Positions 1 to 8,987 of a stretch of DNA of 22,921 bases are shown in pieces (the stretch's first letter is position 1; the number at the start of each line of letters is the position of its first letter). The position numbers and the translations under genes were made by a program. This DNA is from Chara braunii (Eukaryota > Streptophyta > Charophyceae > Charales > Characeae). The stretch is taken from assembly GCA_003427395.1 (NCBI GenBank), contig BFEA01000159.1, positions 618,252-641,172 on the forward strand, read 5' to 3'. The notes under the pieces were generated by a model. It saw only the letters and a program-made list of their open reading frames with translations. It made no database searches and had not been told where the DNA came from.

Positions 1-56
<56 letters not shown>
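1..56. repeat. compound (TC)n(TG)n microsatellite
   Basis: The window opens with about ten TC units followed by about seventeen TG units. It has no coding meaning. The window also closes in a CT microsatellite, so the left edge may be an assembly break rather than a biological boundary. Confidence 0.97.
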
Positions 57-59
<3 letters not shown>

Positions 60-480
60 CAGAGGTGGCAGAAGTCCTTCACCTTCTGCACTTTGTGGCC
101 TTTGCATGATATTGTTTGTGGTCCTTTCATGGGCATACCTGGCTGTGAGCTCATTTCAATCTGTTGTTTGAAAGCATACTGTTCAATTCAACATGTTGCG
201 GTACAATCGAGGAAGTCTTATCCCCCCCCTAAACACATTCACGCACAGCAATCATCAACCACACAGTACAGTATCCAGTTCAGTTCGGATTCTACCGAAC
301 ACTTGTCTCCTTCATGCCCCTTCTCCTCTGACCCTCTGTTAGAAACCTGATTGCTCAATCTGTCTTTGTGCAGTGGTAGAAGTAATCGACATCATGCTAT
401 GTTGCAATGTCATTGCCCGATCATTTTAATCGCCGAGTTTCTGAAACATTCTATGGATATTTTGATGACCGCAAAGAAGA
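57..480. other. no recognisable gene
   Basis: Short open frames are present but none shows a domain I recognise. If the receiver-domain exon at 558-898 is real, at least its upstream part would be intron, and earlier exons would lie here or off the left edge. I could not find kinase N, G1 or G2 box motifs in this stretch. Confidence 0.4.
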
Positions 481-540
481 ATGACAGTATTACTTTGGGT
501 GTCATGGACATCTGGGTGCAGGTGAAGAGAACCGCGACAG

Positions 541-557
541 TTGTCATCTTCTTGTAG
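541..557 (+). promoter_or_regulatory. candidate 3' splice site
   Basis: A short TC-rich run ends in GTAG directly before the receiver-domain reading frame. An alternative acceptor, GCAG at 518-521, would add about twelve residues (starting GEENRDS) that could supply the receiver's acidic pair. Both leave the upstream in-frame TGA (482-484) in the intron. Confidence 0.35.
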
Positions 558-898
558 AAACTCTAGAGTCACTTGGGTGCATTTTTGAGACTCTGGACTC
601 AGTGTTTCAGTGCATACATCATCTTCAGGACATCATCACAAAATATCATTGCTACCGTGCCATCCTGGTTGACGTAGGTGACCCAACACCACCTGAAATG
701 CACAAAGAGGTGGAGGGAATTCAGGACTTCCTTTTTACTCGGCATCGAAGTGCGAAGACTGTCATTCTTATAATTGGTGGTTCAGCAGAGCTGGTGGTTG
801 AAGTTTGGTGTGTGACACGAGGTTTTGATGGGATGGTGGCCAAGCCAGTTTGTAGAAGACAGCTGGGAAAGAAACTATGTCATTTGCTGCAACTATGA
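558..898 (+). CDS. probable terminal exon: ethylene-receptor-like response-regulator receiver domain (partial)
   Basis: The frame ending at TGA 896-898 reads as a receiver (REC) domain, the module that accepts phosphate from a histidine kinase. Seen: an N-terminal helix with LESLGC, then ILVDVGDP with the candidate phospho-acceptor Asp at 671-673, then a hydrophobic strand, then GFDGMVAKPV with the conserved Lys at 842-844, then a final helix before the stop. The segment from the fourth strand to KPV is the same length as in plant ETR2/EIN4-type ethylene receptors as I remember them, and the stop falls where such proteins usually end. The conserved Thr/Ser of strand 4 appears to be Gly. A pyrimidine-rich tract ending in TAG at 555-557 is a good 3' splice site. 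The same frame has a TGA upstream at 482-484, which would lie in the intron. Alternatives are a decayed hybrid kinase or a pseudogene. The family assignment is from motif pattern only. Confidence 0.5.
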
Positions 899-1162
899 TT
901 ATGACATGGTGCAGTCCTTTATGTCAGGTTCTGGATTCTGGATTAAACATGATGATGTCCACATTGATTGTGATGATGTCCACATTAATCTTGACGGAAA
1001 TGGAGCGATCCCGCTTGTCTTCGCCTAGTGCCCCCTAGTCAAGGACTTTTGGGAATGGTGGGAGGCAGAAATGGCACTCAATTTCCATTGCCGGTGACAG
1101 CAGAAAGTGGAATTCACATACTGCTGGGCTCACTGATGAAGCTGCCCAGATAGGCCAATCGG

Positions 1163-1450
1163 ATGTTTGTTGCTGCAGAGGTGGTTGGTGCTGCAGTCCT
1201 GTAGGCTATATTATGGACCCTACAGAATGAGCGGATACGTCAGGGTAAGGTGTATACCATACACTGCCAGATGTTGAGGGAACAGGCGATGAAGAACATC
1301 CGGCTTGCCATCCAGGTGAACTTCCATCGGAGCAGGTGGATCCCAGTGGCTGATGATAGCAAATTCTGGACCTGGGGTGCTAATGCAACAGTACGTCAAT
1401 GAGAGGGAGGAATGAGACCCCTTGTTCACTGTAAATTAGTAGGGTGTCAA
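1163..1450 (+). pseudogene. possible GAF-to-kinase linker fragment of an ethylene-receptor-like kinase
   Basis: In the same frame as the receiver exon, residues read VAAEVVGAAVL, a TAG at 1202-1204, then LWTLQNERIRQ and LREQAMKNIRLAIQ, then TGA at 1400-1402, then GGMRPLVHCKLVG. This order resembles the end of a GAF domain, the signalling helix and the H-box region of plant ethylene receptors, where a GMRRP.H-like motif is known from subfamily 2. The match is by eye and weak. Two in-frame stops and an extra segment before the H-box-like motif argue for decay or unrecognised introns. It lies downstream of the receiver exon, the reverse of normal receptor order, so it would belong to a second gene or a rearranged copy. 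It could also be chance. Confidence 0.22.
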
Positions 1451-1879
1451 ATGTAGGTGAGCATGTATGTGGTCTATGTCTAGTAGTCGTTTTTCTAAGA
1501 ATATAAATGTCTTTTGTCTTCCCAGTTCTGCTTTTTCATGGTTAGCAGGGAGAAGGGGTGATGGGGGAGGGGCGGAGGAAGAGAGTGTGGGGGTGGGGTT
1601 GGACTTTTTTTGGTAGTCTGGAAAACAGTGCAAAAGTGGAAACAGGCTGGTGATCTTGACATAAAAGTAGGTTTTGGCGATACTGTCAGGAAGGCGGAAA
1701 CAGGTGCAGATTTGTATAGGGAAGTTGTTAGGTGTGCCATTTGCGAGAGGGATGGACTGTAGATAATGGGATAGAAGGTAGATGAAGGGATGCACGATAA
1801 TCTGTCAGTGGGGGAAAAGGTTTGTATGTGAAGTACAAAGGTGTTGGGGAATCACTGAATTAGATTGGCAAGGATTACC
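1451..1879. other. purine-rich intergenic stretch
   Basis: The plus strand is rich in G and A, which produces an open frame on the minus strand full of Pro, Ser and His. I see no domain and treat that frame as compositional. Confidence 0.5.
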
Positions 1880-1894
1880 GTCTTCACCCGAATA
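1880..1894 (+). repeat. outer 15-bp inverted repeat, left arm
   Basis: GTCTTCACCCGAATA is a perfect reverse complement of 2503-2517. The two arms bracket the hAT-like element at 1964-2492, with about 60 bp on the left and 2 bp on the right between arm and TSD. Confidence 0.7.
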
Positions 1895-1955
1895 CAATGA
1901 ATGGTTATTAAAGCTGTATTTGGGGCAACTTTGTGTCTAGATACAGCAATAATGA

Positions 1956-1963
1956 CCTTACAT
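1956..1963 (+). repeat. target-site duplication, left copy (imperfect)
   Basis: CCTTACAT differs from the right copy CCGTACGT at two of eight positions. Confidence 0.5.
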
Positions 1964-2492
1964 TAGTGTTGCATACCCCGATGGTCGGCTGCCCTTGACT
2001 GGTCGGATGCCGACCAGCGGACCGGTTGGCTGGTCGGAACCTACCGGTCGGGGGTCGTCGGCGCCCCGCAGTTTTATTTTTTTATTTTATTATTTTTTTT
2101 AGGGTCCAGAACCCCTAATAACCCCACCAACACCCCCAAACCCGGCCCCAATACCCCCATACAACCCCCCAACACCCCCAAACCGGCCCCCAACACCCTC
2201 ATACCCTGCCCAATACCCCCTATAGTGCCTATACCACCCCTATATCCCCCTATACCCCCCTAATACCATCCCCCTAACCCCCCCATAACCCCCCCGTAAC
2301 CACCCTCATCCCCAAACGTTTCTCAGCGAAATTGGGCTGTACTCAGCAAGCGCAGTACAGCCGCCAACTCAGATTGGAAAAAAAAGAAGTGGATGGCTGT
2401 TTTCTGATCGGTCGGCAGACTGCCGACCGGTCGGCTGGCTGCAATACGTTCGGCAGTCGGGGTACTGGGCGGTCGGTGGGTATGCAGCCCTG
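1964..2492. mobile_element. hAT-like non-autonomous transposon (MITE-like), 529 bp
   Basis: The left end TAGTGTTGCATACCC matches the reverse complement of the right end, CAGGGCTGCATACCC, at 12 of 15 bases. The flanking octamers CCTTACAT (1956-1963) and CCGTACGT (2493-2500) agree at 6 of 8, as expected of an aged 8-bp target-site duplication. Subterminal regions on both sides are packed with GGTCGG/CCGACC motifs in both orientations, a layout typical of hAT transposase binding sites. No transposase is encoded. The core (about 2098-2325) is a C-rich imperfect repeat. The hAT assignment rests on the 8-bp TSD and CAGGG-type end; another superfamily is possible. Confidence 0.62.
2098..2325. repeat. 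C-rich low-complexity core of the hAT-like element
   Basis: Runs of four to seven C separated by short A/T spacers recur over more than 200 bases, with loose units such as ACACCCCCAAAC. The opposite strand carries the matching G-runs and could form G-quadruplexes, and this strand could form i-motifs. Confidence 0.85.
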
Positions 2493-2500
2493 CCGTACGT
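2493..2500 (+). repeat. target-site duplication, right copy (imperfect)
   Basis: CCGTACGT follows directly on the right terminal inverted repeat. See the left copy at 1956-1963. Confidence 0.5.
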
Positions 2501-2502
2501 TA

Positions 2503-2517
2503 TATTCGGGTGAAGAC
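2503..2517 (-). repeat. outer 15-bp inverted repeat, right arm
   Basis: TATTCGGGTGAAGAC is the exact reverse complement of 1880-1894. Confidence 0.7.
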
Positions 2518-3491
2518 TAGGTCTTATCAGAGCAAGATGGACTGAGACGAGAATGGGTAAAAGTCAGCCTCATGTTGGTAATCTGTGATGGGTGCAGACA
2601 TGACACAGGCCCTCCCCATGTCCCTCTGGGGACTCTTATGCTGTGTGCCTGCCAGTGGGTACTGCATGGAAGTTTCCTGGCCAGCTTGATGGCATCAGTA
2701 GAAGGGCCGTGAGAAGGTGGCCATGACCATCTATGCAGCCCCCCCGCTGGTCCGATGGTTAGAGTCATAGGGAATGGCTTGTAGACTTTAGGCTATTCTT
2801 ACCCTTGCTTCTCCTTCGCCATTATGCCCCTTTCAACCCTGTCTCTTTCCCTTCGTCTGTCTAAGTCTGTCTGAACCTGTGTCTGATGTTTGCTGGCGAT
2901 AAGCAACGGGATGACCGCCCCCCAGAATATATTGGACCTATATTGGTTGACACACACAAAAAAAAAACCGAAATGGAGAAAAGTGACTGTCCCTGCGCAA
3001 CAAGTCCAATTGCACATTCGTTTCTGGTCTTTCTAAGATTCAATTCATTTGCTATGATTCAGGGATACATGCCATCCAAATTTTGCTTGAGATGGTTTTT
3101 CACATGAGGGTGTCATTGGCTGTTGCAGCTAATGCATTGCACATATATCTTTTAGGTTGTGTGGGATCGGGGGGACACATCTTGTTTCACACCAAGTAGT
3201 ACTATGTTGATAAGCTATTCACATGCTCAGGGGTGCAGGAGGTCAAAGAGCAGGATTAACAATTTAACATCTCCAAATCATGCCTTGATATTAAAGTTTT
3301 AACATTGATCTGAGAGAGTGGCTTCTCAGTTAAGATTGACTGGGCTATGTAACATGCATCTCAGTTGATAGTGAATGATAGGTAGCAACAGCCCGGAAGC
3401 GCCAGCACTTCGCGGCCTGTGGACGGCAAGGCCCACCCACCAAGACCCGCACGAGTCAGTGGAGATGCCATCGCCATGATCGGCCATCTCC
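2518..3491. other. no recognisable gene
   Basis: Short overlapping frames occur on both strands, none with a recognisable motif. An A-run lies near 2957-2967. The composition becomes GC-rich after about 3390, where the next reading frame begins. Confidence 0.45.
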
Positions 3492-4763
3492 TTGGGGCTT
3501 GAGTGTCGACGTCCCCCGGCTGAGCGACACGGCCGGAGCAGAGAGTCCACATGTCGGAGCGGTCGACACACTAACGCCAGCGTACAGAAGGAACGGGGAG
3601 AGTACCACGGCAACATCAGCGGGCACGAATCGGATAACCATAACAACAAGCGAAGTCGGGGTTTCGAAGCTGCATCCACTACACCGTCAGGTCAGTCCCA
3701 TTGCCCCGCCGCCTGCAGGAGCGGCCAGGCGTCCACAATGGGGGCCGAGATTGAAAGGGACGAGGGTGTGCAGGGCATCCCTCCTGGCCTGCAGCACCTA
3801 ACATAGCAGGAGTTGGCTTCTTCCTCAGAATGGTGGGATACGGTGTCAACGGTAGAAATTGTGGGCATGTACAAGCAGCAAATACAAGAAGCGGTCACGA
3901 TGATGCTGCAAGTGGAGGACAGGCTGCCATTGGAGCTCCTTCAGGACATAGAAGACACTTGTGATGGATGGGGGGATGAGCTTCGAGCAAACGCTTCCTC
4001 GCTACAACTGGACACTCTTGACAAGGAGAACTCCCTCAACAAGGAGTGCGCTGTAAACGACATGCAAGAGTGCCTGACGCGATTGAAGAAATTATGAGAA
4101 ATTATAGCACAATGACGGGCGGCAACTACCAGCGACAGTCCACAGGTGGATGAAGGATGCCCATGCATAACACATGGGCTGACTTGCGGCTGCCTGATAA
4201 ATGATGCAATACTAGAGCAGGACCTTCCAGAGGCAGAGGGCAGGATGGATGAAATCCTCTGTGGCCGCCGGGGGCAGGAGCGGCTCAACGAGCGGCCTTA
4301 AGAGCAAGACCTACAGAGGATTGACATGGGTAGGATGGAGAGGGGCGAGGTGCCTGCCAGGATGACTGCTGAGGTTTTTGTTTCTTGTGACATGGTGGAC
4401 AAGGGCCTCAGCGGCGGTCAGATGCGGGATCGGACCGATGAGCATCATCTGCGCACTGCAGGCTCTCGGAAGGTTGCAATGACGAGCATCAGGGAATTTC
4501 CATCTGGGCAGGTGCTTTAAACTTCTTCCCTGCGGATGGCCTGCAACAGGCTGATCGGGGAAGCTGCCCTTTCTATAAATCGGATGGCAGGCCATAAGTG
4601 CAGATTGAATGGTGAGTTTACTGCATATGTCGTTTCCTGCAGAGGGGCTGCTCCTTCCGCTCCTCGGCTTGAAACCGACACGGCTATCTGTGTTTCTCAC
4701 TGTCCCGAATGTTGGGTGCCCTGGACTTGGGGAGATGAGGGGGAGAGATTGGGTATAGGTTAG
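3492..4763 (+). pseudogene. unrecognised reading frame interrupted by in-frame stops
   Basis: One plus-strand frame stays largely open for about 1.27 kb, broken by TAG 3804-3806, TGA 4095-4097, TGA 4113-4115, TAA 4299-4301 and TAA 4518-4520. About twenty stops would be expected in random sequence of even composition, but the region is GC-rich, so the excess openness is only moderate. The clearest segment (3807-4097) is acidic and leucine-rich, reading for example VEDRLPLELLQDIEDTC, and looks helical. An earlier segment is Arg/Ser-rich with NNKRSRG. Nothing matches a domain I know. A decayed gag-like or cellular gene is possible. A minus-strand frame (4311-4961) overlaps it, so the coding strand is uncertain. 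Confidence 0.3.
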
Positions 4764-5480
4764 TTGGGAGTGGTTGGGGGGGAAGGCAAAATAATTCCCA
4801 GGGGGAGACATGGTGTTGTTGTGTCTTGGTCGCTGACTTGATGTCTCACAAAAACTACTAAATACTAGATTCATGAACCGTAGATGAACCGGGATCGGGA
4901 GGCAACCGACAAGATCCTGTTCCCATCTGTTCATCACATACAAGCATATTCTTCGTGACATCCCTGCAACAGCGGGCTGGTATGTTGAGGTGAGGGACAG
5001 GGTGATGTCGTGATGATCTTCCCGCCCCTGTCAGGCTTATAATGAAAATTCTGTAGGGATGTGGTGGGGAGAGTGCTGTTAATACTTCCATTGTTTCCTT
5101 TTCTCCCCGTAATGATAATAAACAATGTAGGACATGGATATGGCTCGGCTGAGTGAACATCCTAGCGTGAGGACAGAAAGGGCAGCTGGATTTGTGTTGT
5201 CCAATCTTCAATCAGGAAAGAAACCTGCATTCTCAAGCTTGGGGGGGCTTAGGGATTAGCTGGCGAGAAGGTCATCGGTTTTGATGGAAGTAGATAGGCA
5301 GTGAGATGGGTTTTGCCACTCTGTAGGGGGTGCAGGTGCCCATCACCTGGTTTGTCAAGACTTTGCCCATAATTAGGCAGACATTCAATCCCTTTGGACG
5401 AGGATAATCAATGTTGTTCTGCTTCATGCAACTTTCTCCACTCTCGTAAGTGGGATGCAAATTCCTCCAGTCTTGTAAGT
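4764..5480. other. no recognisable gene
   Basis: Only short or compositional frames are visible, and no repeat or RNA structure stood out. Near 5444-5492 the segment GTAAGTGGGAYGC is duplicated just before the dispersed repeat. Confidence 0.45.
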
Positions 5481-5537
5481 GGGACGCTGAAATTGGTTTC
5501 CAGCAGGTGCCGCTCCCCACCAATAGATTGGAGCCAT
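5481..5537 (+). repeat. 57-bp dispersed repeat, copy 1
   Basis: It aligns without gaps to 7242-7298, with 43 of 57 bases identical; both begin GGGACGCTG. A run of 21 A follows 75 bp downstream at 5613-5633. It may be the 3' part of a short retroposon, but no RNA polymerase III boxes are convincing. Confidence 0.65.
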
Positions 5538-5612
5538 CTACAACCTGGGTCCTACTATTGGGGAATGCTCGTATCACCTCCAATGGTAGGCTACTGCAGA
5601 TGTTTTCGGGGG

Positions 5613-5633
5613 AAAAAAAAAAAAAAAAAAAAA
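5613..5633 (+). repeat. poly-A run (21 A)
   Basis: An uninterrupted A-run preceded by GGGGG. It could be a retroposon tail or a slippage tract. Confidence 0.9.
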
Positions 5634-6792
5634 GAGTGGCTCTGTGCTATGATCCATTCAATCAATGTGAAAATTGTCGGCTGGAGCATAAAAGCAGTCT
5701 GAAGGCATAGTACTCACATCGTACCCTCAGAGGGGTTTTAGAAAAAGGTTTGAATCTGAGATTCTGATAGATTGTGAAGGCAGAGGAGTCACTTCTGGGC
5801 CGCTGGAAGGGCAAGACAAAGCAATGACCACCGGGTCCTGCGAGTTGATCTTTTTTTTTCTTTTTTCTATGGTCCTATTCCTTATGAGACCCCAATCCCA
5901 CGCTTCCTTTTGTCAATGCTCCCCAGCATACACCTACTCCCCCCGTTGTACCTCCTCATGACCCTTCTTCCAATTGGCCAAGTGACCTGACCGGACAGCA
6001 GTTGTAGGCACCCAGGCTGAGCAACCCCACTCAGCCATGGTCGAAGCATGTCCGAATGAGCCCTGTCGTACGGATACTTTGCATGCTAGGCGTAAGCATT
6101 CTTTCTACAGGTCGATTTGTTATTCAAGGGGGCCAAAGAGTAACAATGAGGATCACGGTTTCTTTATTCATTTTTTCATCAATCAGTAGTTATCTCTGTG
6201 TTGGTGGTTATATTCTTATCTCCGAGATAGGCTATGGTCTAGTTGGTAGGTAGGTTGGTCAGGAAGGGACCGCTACTCCGCAGGGGTAACACAAGGTGGG
6301 AGGTGATTGCCCTCTAGGGAGTAGACGCAGATGATGGGAGCTGACCTGGGCTGGGGCTGGGAGATATGTATGGGGGCGCATTATCTCCTGGCGGAGGCAG
6401 ACTAGGTCAGAAAGTTAGTTTTGAGGTACACCTTTTGGGGGAACTGGTTACCTCAAGGTAGAAGGGAATGGGGAGGTTCTCTCTGTCATTGGGGCTGATA
6501 GGAACTTCATGCTGATAGCGGGGTTGGGCTCAGCGGAGGCAACGAGAGGAGAAGAGGAAATGAGGGGAGAGGAGGATAATACATGGAAGAAGGGGAGGGG
6601 TGGAGAGAAATAATCATCAGCGTCGTCATCATTATCCATCATCTTTGTGATCATCTCAGGGTACTCGTCAAATTGCATCATCATAAAGTTTTGCTGATCA
6701 GGATTCTGATATTATCAGATCCTTGATTTCTGGTTGGCATTCTAGATAAGCTAATTTCCTAATTGAGTATTCTTGTATAATGGCCATGTTGA
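5634..6792. other. no recognisable gene
   Basis: This is mixed-composition sequence with short frames and no domains. Around 6540-6660 the plus strand is rich in GAGGA and ATCATC runs, which gives a low-complexity acidic frame on the minus strand. Confidence 0.45.
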
Positions 6793-6810
6793 GTTGGCGC
6801 CAGAACGACG

Positions 6811-6836
6811 CTAGCCGGCGCTGGGGCAGTGCCCTG
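6811..6836 (-). repeat. hAT-like terminal sequence, copy 1
   Basis: Read on the minus strand it begins CAGGGCACTGCCCCAGC. It resembles the sequence ending at 6972 and the right end of the element at 1964-2492. Directly after it comes TAACCTGC. No matching left end was found, so it may be a solo or broken terminus. Confidence 0.3.
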
Positions 6837-6944
6837 TAACCTGCTTGTGTAGGAGCTTGAGGCTTTGTATAGAGGTTTGGAATTGCCAAGGGAGGAAGGC
6901 AATCTGCAAACTTGACTAATGGCTACAATCTGGCCGACGATGGT

Positions 6945-6972
6945 CGGAGCTGGGGTGGGTAGCGCTGCCCTG
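6945..6972 (-). repeat. hAT-like terminal sequence, copy 2
   Basis: On the minus strand it begins CAGGGCAGCGCTACCCACC, sharing CAGGGC and TACCCACC with the right end of the 529-bp element. It is followed by TAACCGAG, close to the TAACCTGC after copy 1, so both may derive from a local duplication. Confidence 0.35.
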
Positions 6973-7241
6973 TAACCGAGTCAGATTGGGGTGTGAGAGG
7001 GGGAAGAGGCCTGATTGGTGCACAGCATGGGCTCAATTGTGATTGGTTGTTTGGAATGGATACAGGAAATTAGGGATAGGATAGTAATTCAGTGTTGAGT
7101 ATACAATCTTTCTGATTAGTCATCATCTAGCTCTATTTCATGCACTCAATCACCCACTCTACCATCCTAAATCGTCCAAAATGATCCTCAATCATCCCAA
7201 ATTTTCATCAATTGTCAATCATCAATGTATTCCCATTATAA

Positions 7242-7296
7242 GGGACGCTGGGCCCGGTTCCCTGCACGTGATGCTTCCCACGAATAGATGGGAGCA

Positions 7297-7298
<2 letters not shown>
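7242..7298 (+). repeat. 57-bp dispersed repeat, copy 2
   Basis: This is the partner of 5481-5537. Here the unit runs almost directly into a 34-base poly-A run, as the 3' end of a retroposed sequence would. Confidence 0.65.

Positions 7299-7301
<3 letters not shown>

Positions 7302-7335
<34 letters not shown>
7302..7335 (+). repeat. poly-A run (34 A)
   Basis: The longest pure A-run in the window, directly after the 57-bp repeat. Confidence 0.95.
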
Positions 7336-7338
<3 letters not shown>

Positions 7339-7484
7339 CCTAGGTATGTTGATCTTGAAAAATAAGTTGCTAGTATGATCCGGGATAAACCGACTAGCAA
7401 AGGTAGGAAGAAAACAACCTAGGGAGAGAATGAGAGAAGTAAGGTAGTATGGGAGTGAAAAACGGGCAAGCCGAAACAAGTTTC

Positions 7485-7945
7485 GAGGACTTAAATTGTC
7501 CCAAGGGAACTATGGGGTAGTATGAGGAATAAATAATCAAAGAGAGGTGCACCGTCAAGATCGAGATCTAGCGGCTCAAAATATTAACGATACTTGTGCA
7601 GACACTAGTAGGAGTAAATGCGAGAGCCTCGAGAGGAAAGAAAGGGAAGAAATGAGGGAGGAGGGTGTAAAGTGCAGTCTAGGACATCTCATATCAGCCC
7701 AATTAAGTAGAGACTTAGTAGACTAGAGCCTTAAGAAGCTTCATGCGAAAAATAAGCCACCAAGGAAAAATCGGAGCAAAGGGGTTTAAAGTTTGGGGCT
7801 ACCAAAGGTAAAATAGAGTTCCCATAAGTATGGGGGTGCCTTTATTGTAGTTCAAGAAAATAACGGACTGATCCTTAAGCTTGATCTAGATCTAGATCAA
7901 GATCTATGACCTAAAAAAAATGTCAATTGTTGTTTGATATTAATA
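7485..7945 (+). repeat. block X, copy 1 of a diverged direct repeat
   Basis: It matches 8988-9420 in order. Shared landmarks are CGTCAAGATC..AGATCTAGCGG, the CCCAT..ATGGGGGTG hairpin, ATAACGGAC, a CTTGATCTAGATC palindrome and an AAAAAAAATGTCAA tail. The boundaries are approximate. No protein is recognisable. Confidence 0.65.
7880..7901. repeat. 22-bp perfect palindrome
   Basis: CTTGATCTAGA followed by its exact complement in reverse. The equivalent site in block X copy 2 (9357-9372) is a 16-bp palindrome lacking one GATCTA hexamer. Confidence 0.9.
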
Positions 7946-7984
7946 AAAACAAAATGAGAGAAAACTGAGAAAAAGTGAGGTAAA

Positions 7985-8205
7985 AGAAGAGGACGATGAG
8001 GAGTGAGTTGGACGTCGTTAGGGACAGACACGGTAGGGATTGACAAGTCTTCACTGTTCGGATTTTGTAGAGGAAAAAAAAAAAAAAAACACTTACAAAC
8101 GGTAAAAAACGGTCACCTAAGAGGACAACAAACACATGTTTTAGATACATTTGTGATCGGATTCATCCTAGGGTGAATAGGCTGCAAAGTATCTTGATTA
8201 GAGGA
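7985..8205 (+). repeat. block Y, copy 1 (about 220 bp tandem unit)
   Basis: It runs in parallel with 8215-8440. Shared features are GGTAGGGAYT, an internal A-run, GGTCAC.TAAGAGGACAAC followed by AAACACATGTT, and GACCGGATTCA-type ends. It includes a 16-base A-run at 8074-8089. Confidence 0.7.
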
Positions 8206-8214
8206 AAAGTAAAA

Positions 8215-8440
8215 TAGAAGAGGAGAATGAGGAGGAAATGAGTTGACCGTTAGTAGAGACTTACGTGGTAGGGACTTACATGTCTCAACTATTTGGATTT
8301 AGAAGAGGAAAGAAAAAAAGGAAAAAAAACTTACAAATGGTCACATAAGAGGACAACAAACACATGTTCTAAACACATTTGTGACCGGATTCAGCCCACG
8401 GTTAATCGGTTTGCACAGTATCTTCATTCGCTTTGGATTT
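8215..8440 (+). repeat. block Y, copy 2
   Basis: Adjacent tandem copy of 7985-8205. The A-run is interrupted by G here. Confidence 0.7.
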
Positions 8441-8504
8441 CCTTGAGAAAATCAAAGAAAATCACAACTTCTTAAAACCGAGATACAATGTTGAATTGCA
8501 GGAG

Positions 8505-8575
8505 TAGTGAGAAACACATATTTTAGGTACATTTGGAACCAATATTGAGCCCGGATGCACTTAGAAATATGTCGC
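8505..8575 (+). repeat. block Y, partial copy 3
   Basis: AGAAACACATATTTTAGGTA and the following bases match the 3' half of the Y unit (AAACACATGTTTTAGATACA). The rest is missing or diverged. Confidence 0.5.
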
Positions 8576-8987
8576 GGCCCTATTTTGTTTCAGTCTGGGT
8601 AAGTTTTGGACCATGAGACTAAGAAACAACCAACATTGCAGTCTGAGAATTAACGGACTACAAGAGGGTGTCAAGACCAAGAGAAAATGAGCCTTGTAAC
8701 ACTCAAGACACTAGAAAGAGGTGTCTCGAGCATGGAGCAAGTGAAAACAGTAAATGATAGTCATACGCTGAGGATCTGGCGGTGGGAGATATTCGACATA
8801 CTCGAGGCACTTGAGAAAGGGACATTAGGACTGCCAGGGACTAAGGAGTTTCAAATAACAATAGGGTCATATGGGAAATGATGTCGTGCGCTAGAAGGAC
8901 CAAAATAAAAATAATCAAAAATTGAGACCCGCACCGGCGGGATCATCGGTGAGACTAGAAGATGGAACAAATGTGGGATGACTAACG
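8576..8987. other. spacer between repeat blocks, no recognisable gene
   Basis: A 64-residue frame at 8687-8881 is visible but has no recognisable motif. The adjacent repeat blocks suggest it is part of the same non-coding complex. Confidence 0.4.

Noticed and set aside
1133-1139. CTGATGA, a possible hammerhead ribozyme core
   Set aside because: No GAAA box or pairing stems follow at suitable distance. The other CTGATGA sites I noticed on both strands failed in the same way.
4612-4642. GTGAGT...CAG pair as an intron
   Set aside because: Only 31 bases, too short for a typical spliceosomal intron.
4311-4961. 216-residue open frame on the minus strand
   Set aside because: Pro/His/Ser-rich with no recognisable motif, and overlaps the mostly open plus-strand frame. 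I could not decide in its favour.
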